Assembly (NCBI GenBank): GCA_036362985.1
Contig: JAYGXS010000001.1
Span: 70,556,002-70,620,001 of the forward strand
DNA length: 64,000 bases
Source: Ligula intestinalis
Taxonomy: Eukaryota; Platyhelminthes; Cestoda; Diphyllobothriidea; Diphyllobothriidae
Direction of reading: 5' to 3'
Shown here piece after piece: positions 59,656 to 64,000 of the stretch. The notes beneath the pieces are model-generated. The model saw only the letters and a program-made list of their open reading frames with translations, was not told the DNA's origin and made no database searches. Position numbers and translations under genes: made by a program. Position 1 is the stretch's first letter. Every line of letters begins with the position of its first letter.

Positions 59656-62600
59656 GTAAGTTGCTGGGAATGATTCTGCACCAAGCTGTCACCATAGAAA
59701 TACATCACACCACTATTCTACTCAAGTTGTCGTCACTTTTAGACTATTTTGCATTTGCTACCGACGGTAGTCATGTGAACTCTTTAGCAACTTTTATACC
59801 CTTTAGCGTTGTACAACTGTAAAATGACACTGCTTTTAATTCCATACATAGCCACTGCTTTACTTTGATGCGCCCATCCGTCTGAGTCGTTCGGACTGTT
59901 TCTATCGTTGCCTCTGCTTCTTAAAACTGTTTCAGCAATTTTTCTCTTATCCAGTCGTCATTAGTGTATTTTCTTTACATTTGCTTGGCAGTTTGTCATT
60001 CTCGCAACTGTTCTGATGTTGACACTTTGTCCGATATGATACAAAGGTCACCTTTTCAACGGTGCCTAATGCTTCGCGTGTAACTTCAATTTTGCACCTT
60101 CTTGTCTCGGGCTACCTATTGCAAGTCCAACGTCTTGAATGTTAAGCTGCAGTTGACGTGGTAAGTGATGTTTGTCAGACGCATGAGACGTTGTCGGTTG
60201 TCAGAGTAAAGTGGGTCTACTTCATACCAAGTCACTTAACCCGCGTGTTCACCGTTTTACGGGAAAAATTAGCCTGTTTCTCCAATTACCCCGATCCACC
60301 GACAACCTCGTGATATCGATAACGCCTTACCGAACTTCCATAATTCCATGCAATCGGTACTGGATATCACAAACCGTTGATTAAAAGGGGTGGACAAATA
60401 GCTAAATGAGAAGGGGATGAGAGGTGATGCCTTAGTGACATTATTAAAAACAACATTAAATGTACCAAGTTTTGCCCATCAGATTTCCCCTTCTGGAAAT
60501 TTGATCCTCACAATTCTTCTCCAGATTACTTTTTCTAGTAAGCGGTTGCACACTTGTATCTGTATGAGTAAGGTTTATCTCGCGTAGTAATGCTCCAAAA
60601 ATAGCAGTCTGAACAAATAAGGACATGTGATCGTCTCTTTTCATATATGTAGCATCCATCCGCTCCCTGGTAATATTGACCGTGTTTTCTAAGTTAGTTT
60701 GTATCTGGAAATATAGCGTTAAAAGAACGGTAACTTTTATAATTATTGTATCTACTGCCAGTTTACAGGCAATGTCAAAAGAAGTATGCAGCATGGATTG
60801 AGCTAGCGCTGACAAAGACCACTGATGAGTAAATATAGTGACTTGGGTTTTGGGTAATTGCAGTTAGTCAGCAGGAAAAAAACCAACATTAGCCCGTGGA
60901 CTGACGACAGACCAGAACAGTAGCTAGTAGCGGCTACTGTAGCGGCTGTTTTCAGTCTCTATGTTTTCTCATGGAACGGGAATTCTGTACTTGACAAGAG
61001 TGCATGACTGAGCAGTTGATCATTGTGGACTGGAGAATGTACTAGCTGGGTTGCGAGCCTATCAAGGGTAGCAATCTTGCGTTGATTTTTTAGATATTTC
61101 TGTATGCCAGGCCGTTCCTCGTGTTCTCATAAACATAAGCAAACTATGAATAATAATGTTTGCTATTTTGCCATTCCACCATTAAAATCCACAGCAATGG
61201 CTCGAAAACCTTTCAGACAGAGACCAGCAGTATTTTATGACCAGTAGAAACTTACAATTAAGCTGAAAGTTCACTTAAGTACTCCTGTACACGTTTTAGG
61301 AGTCTCGAGTCGTGCCGTACGTTATTTTAGTTTCTTCAACGCAGAGCGCTTGGTTTTCATTAGGCACCCTGTAAGCGTGTTTGAGCTAAATTCTGATAAT
61401 CTATTTAGGTGATCAGCGGATATGCAACCACATTGGACTTCAGTACCGGAAATGCTTTCATGCAGTTGGTGCCTGTCCAGGATTTCGTTTTACGACTTTC
61501 AGTCCAGTCAGTAGTTCGAGATTTTGTGAGATGAGAGAAAGTTAATTAGGACCTTACCGAAACGAATGCATTTTTCTTACCTATTCTCCAAGTTTAAGTG
61601 ATTCCTGCAAGTAAGGTGATTGGTGTTAGGAAAGTGTTTATTCTTTCTCAAAAAGCACGCACCTGTTTCCTACCTTGGATGACCGCCATCGATGCGTCAA
61701 ATGTTTTACCTTAAGGATTTGTCCGTTAATGTCCTAATAACCTTTACTTTGACCCTTTGGCATTCGTTATGCCCACTTTCTGGTTTCCACGTCCTACCTG
61801 TCCTCAGGAGGGGGAAGGGAGTTAGTTTTATTTGCCCTCACTAACTAATAATCAAGTAATTACTGCTGCGTATTTCCTGTGGATAACTAGAGAACTGAGG
61901 ACATTTCCAAAAACTTCGCCCTGGTGTTACCTTTGGTTCGAAAGTGGCACTATCGCAGAAATGGCAATGGCCTCCTTTTTATTCCGACTGTCAGCACGGC
62001 CTTATCAAGCTAATCAACCCATGTAGTGTGCAAGTGTTTGCCTAGCCGATACCTGACGAGGTCGCTGTTAGCTAAAACTACCCGACTTTAGGCAATTATC
62101 CATATATTTTCGAGGACAGTTAAAGAAAGCAACCGCATGAGTGGCAGAAGAAGCCTCGTTTTTTAGCGTGTCTTATAGACCTGAAAACTCGATAGTTTCC
62201 CTGATTATCTCTTTATTCCTCCAGCGCCTAAAAATGCATGCACAATGTTCAGCGTTGATTATTTATTTAGGATCCGCGCCCTTCCTTTTTGACGCATTTT
62301 TCTTGCCTCAAAACTTGTAGCACGAAAGCTGCATGGGGTAACCATTGTACCCCTCTGCATCAGTAGCTCTATATTTAACAAAATCCTTTTACTGATTTGG
62401 TCTTCATTCTCTACACATTTCCAATTTCCTATCTTACATTAATAGTGTGCTAAAACTCTCACCACAAACTCCGTTGCAGTCGGCGCCAAAGATGTGCTTT
62501 ACAAATAAACCTTATTATTATTATTATTATTATTATTATAAGATCGCTTGGATATAATACGAACGCCCAAGCAAAGAACCCATAAGATTCAGACAGATAG

Positions 62601-63217
62601 GAGACCAGTTGGCCAGAGATGGGGAGTTTACTGAGACAAGCACGTTGCAGCAAGTCGGAGCAAGTCGTTGAGTGTGTAACAGGTACAACAAAATTAGGCC
62701 AGCAAACGACTGTGAGCTAGGTCCACCAAGCCAATCAGCTTTTGGCTACCGGTGTGATTGGCTGGGACTCGGCGGCTGAAATTTTGAATTATAGATTGAT
62801 TTGACTGCAAATCGTGTTTTCTGCCTGTAGCCGATCGATAGCCTGCTGTGCGCGCAGCTGCTTGTGTAGGCTACCTATCTGTTTGGCTCGTCCCAACAGG
62901 ATACGTTCGTTCAACGCCCAAGGCTTCGAGCACTTGGGGTCAACTTTCTCTTATCGCAGGCTGTAGACATGGTGAAAGTTGATGTTGTCTATTGGGCGGC
63001 CCTGGAGGATTATCCTATCTATGCTACGACCTCCCCGGTCTCGCTGCAACCGTTTATACCATCTGTTTTTTCATTGGTTTTTGCACCACATGTTATGAAC
63101 CCTACTCGCTGAAAAGACTATTCCCCCACAGAGTTCTGTCGTTCGTAGATGTTTTTCAACAGCAACTTAACGGTTTCCCGTATTATGATCATTTTATTTG
63201 ACTTATTTTTCGCATAG
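59656..63217. other. Intron 7; only a microsatellite recognised
   Basis: AT-rich intron without coding relics that I can identify. The 119-codon - strand frame at 60456-60815 has no known motif. Confidence 0.5.
62513..62539. repeat. (TTA)n microsatellite
   Basis: About nine uninterrupted TTA/ATT units within intron 7. Confidence 0.9.
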
Positions 63218-63460
63218 GTTGGAGCTGGGACCCCAAGGATCGGCCGATGTTCGTGGAATTGTGCGATAGGTTGGAGACCATTATGAACTCCTCGGACATC
63301 AACGAGGCTGTGGAACACGAACTCGAGCGCTATCGCATTCGCATGCCGCCGCCTCCCGCACCGGCACCACCGCCACCCTCCTCATCGCTGTCGGTCGTTC
63401 AATCTCAACCTCCCGTAGACCGTCGGAGTAGCAGTTGTGAAAATATTTTTGGCGCTGTCC
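63218..63460 (+). CDS. ABL: ABL-like kinase, visible exon 8: end of kinase domain and proline-rich tail start
   Basis: The exon encodes residues 494-574 plus one base, acceptor ttttcgcatag, donor GTCC|gtaagt. It begins CWSWDPKDRPMF, the conserved end of the kinase C-lobe, and SSDINEAVEHELER, aligning with SSISDEVEKELG of ABL. It then enters a tail with a polyproline run (PPPPAPAPPPPSSS, 537-550) and QPPVDRRSSS. In ABL proteins, tail prolines bind SH3, EVH1 or profilin-type partners; that use here is inferred. The coding sequence continues beyond the right edge of the window, since no stop precedes the donor. Confidence 0.92.
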
Positions 63461-64000
63461 GTAAGTGTCTGCGAGCTCACTGTCAACACAGAACAGTTGG
63501 CGCTACTATAGCGTGAATCCCGCCTTCATTTATGTTCTTACTTTAGCACAATCTTCAGTATGTTGTTAGGAGAGGTTTTATGCTGAAGTGGTGCACAGTG
63601 AAGATGCGGCATAACAATGTCTCCTTGAACATGGTTTCTTAGTAGAGGCAACCTCTTACTGGTTATGTTACGTAGGGCCGAATATGGCGGTATGGGGGTG
63701 CGAAGAATGTGTTGCCGGTCTGTTCAATCAATAGGAAAGGTGGAGAATTCTTACTTAATTGTGGTTTAGGTGGAAGGCTGCAATATAATATGAAGCTCTA
63801 GGCAATGTTTGAGCCAGTTAATCTCTGGGGCGACTGCGCGTCACTGGCCCGCGATTATGTCATCGATCAATCAAATTGCAAACTACGTGCCCCAGCGGGC
63901 CCAAGTGTCTTACTGTTGCATTTTCCACGACTGCTTACCTGTCAGCCATGAGAGTTTGTTTATTTCGTGGCTAGCCTTTCGCGAAGTCCTTTCGGTCTAT
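63461..64000. other. Start of intron 8, nothing recognised
   Basis: Follows the donor GTCC|gtaagt. No further kinase tail exon is visible before the window ends. Confidence 0.5.

Larger units (their letters stand above)
8379..63460 (+). other. ABL: ABL-family tyrosine kinase gene, partial (eight visible exons, SH3-SH2-kinase)
   Basis: This is the gene-level entry for an ABL-type cytoplasmic protein tyrosine kinase, which phosphorylates tyrosines on cytoskeletal and signalling proteins. Eight exons join with consistent phases (1,0,1,0,1,2,1 at the seven introns) into 574 open codons (1722 nt). Domains: SH3 about 25-86, a 56-residue connector 87-142, SH2 143-about 233, linker to about 257, kinase about 258-515, proline-rich start of the tail from 537. 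The P-loop, VAVK, HRDLAARN, DFG and APE motifs and the phrases YYIITEFM and [10 protein letters not shown] mark ABL rather than SRC, TEC or CSK. The introns are 6.5, 8.3, 0.7, 6.0, 13.3, 15.0 and 3.6 kb. From memory, the first visible intron sits at the human ABL1 a2/a3 boundary. The first exon(s) and the C-terminal tail (F-actin-binding in other ABLs) lie outside view. ABL1 versus ABL2 orthology cannot be decided. Confidence 0.93.

Noticed and set aside
1..64000. CRISPR arrays, operons, prophage or a bacterial defence system
   Set aside because: The window is plainly eukaryotic with long spliced introns; no regularly spaced repeats or bacterial gene order were seen.

Overview
The window is metazoan genomic DNA with split genes, moderate G+C and dense transposon debris. 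I read it as a parasitic flatworm, most likely a large-genome cestode (diphyllobothriidean type); a large-genome trematode is not excluded. That assignment rests on the ABL-family kinase, the very long introns, and the mix of CR1/Jockey-like and RTE-like LINEs, Penelope-like elements and mariner relics. No species can be fixed without a search. A run of 10 N at 12318-12327 marks a draft assembly gap.

One host gene spans most of the window on the + strand: an ABL-family non-receptor tyrosine kinase in eight visible exons (8379-8525, 15002-15450, 23785-23986, 24672-24748, 30777-30861, 44186-44363, 59315-59655, 63218-63460). All junctions obey GT/AG and keep phase, and together they encode 574 continuous codons: SH3, SH2, a complete kinase domain and the start of a proline-rich tail. 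The 5' first exon(s) and the long C-terminal tail are not in view. Residue numbers below count from the first, partly encoded codon of the 8379 exon. The kinase keeps every catalytic residue I checked. The regulatory part is unusual: the SH3 domain lacks the aromatic residues that bind PxxP ligands, the SH2-kinase linker that SH3 normally grips has no proline or tyrosine, and a ~56-residue insert separates SH3 from SH2. This coupled loss of the autoinhibitory clamp is the most interesting biology here.

Layout: 0.27-1.2 kb and 1.85-4.85 kb hold two decayed CR1/Jockey-like LINEs (+); 6.6-7.26 kb holds the RT core of a Penelope-like element (-). The SH3 exon follows at 8.4 kb. Intron 1 (8526-15001) holds a 282-bp inverted-arm element. 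Intron 2 (15451-23784) has a SINE-like repeat and the C-terminal half of a Penelope-like element with GIY-YIG remnants (-). Intron 4 (24749-30776) has a ~180-bp direct duplication. Intron 5 (30862-44185) has a LINE 3' end (+), a 300-bp TIR element and a nearly full RTE-like LINE (-). Intron 6 (44364-59314) has SINE copies, an inverted-repeat element, a nearly full PHD/EN/RT LINE (-) and two mariner transposase relics (-). Intron 7 (59656-63217) shows only a microsatellite.

All mobile-element coding sequences are broken by stops or frameshifts. Inside the gene the coding relics are almost all antisense to the kinase. I found no operon-like gene clusters, rRNA, CRISPR arrays or canonical tRNA genes.
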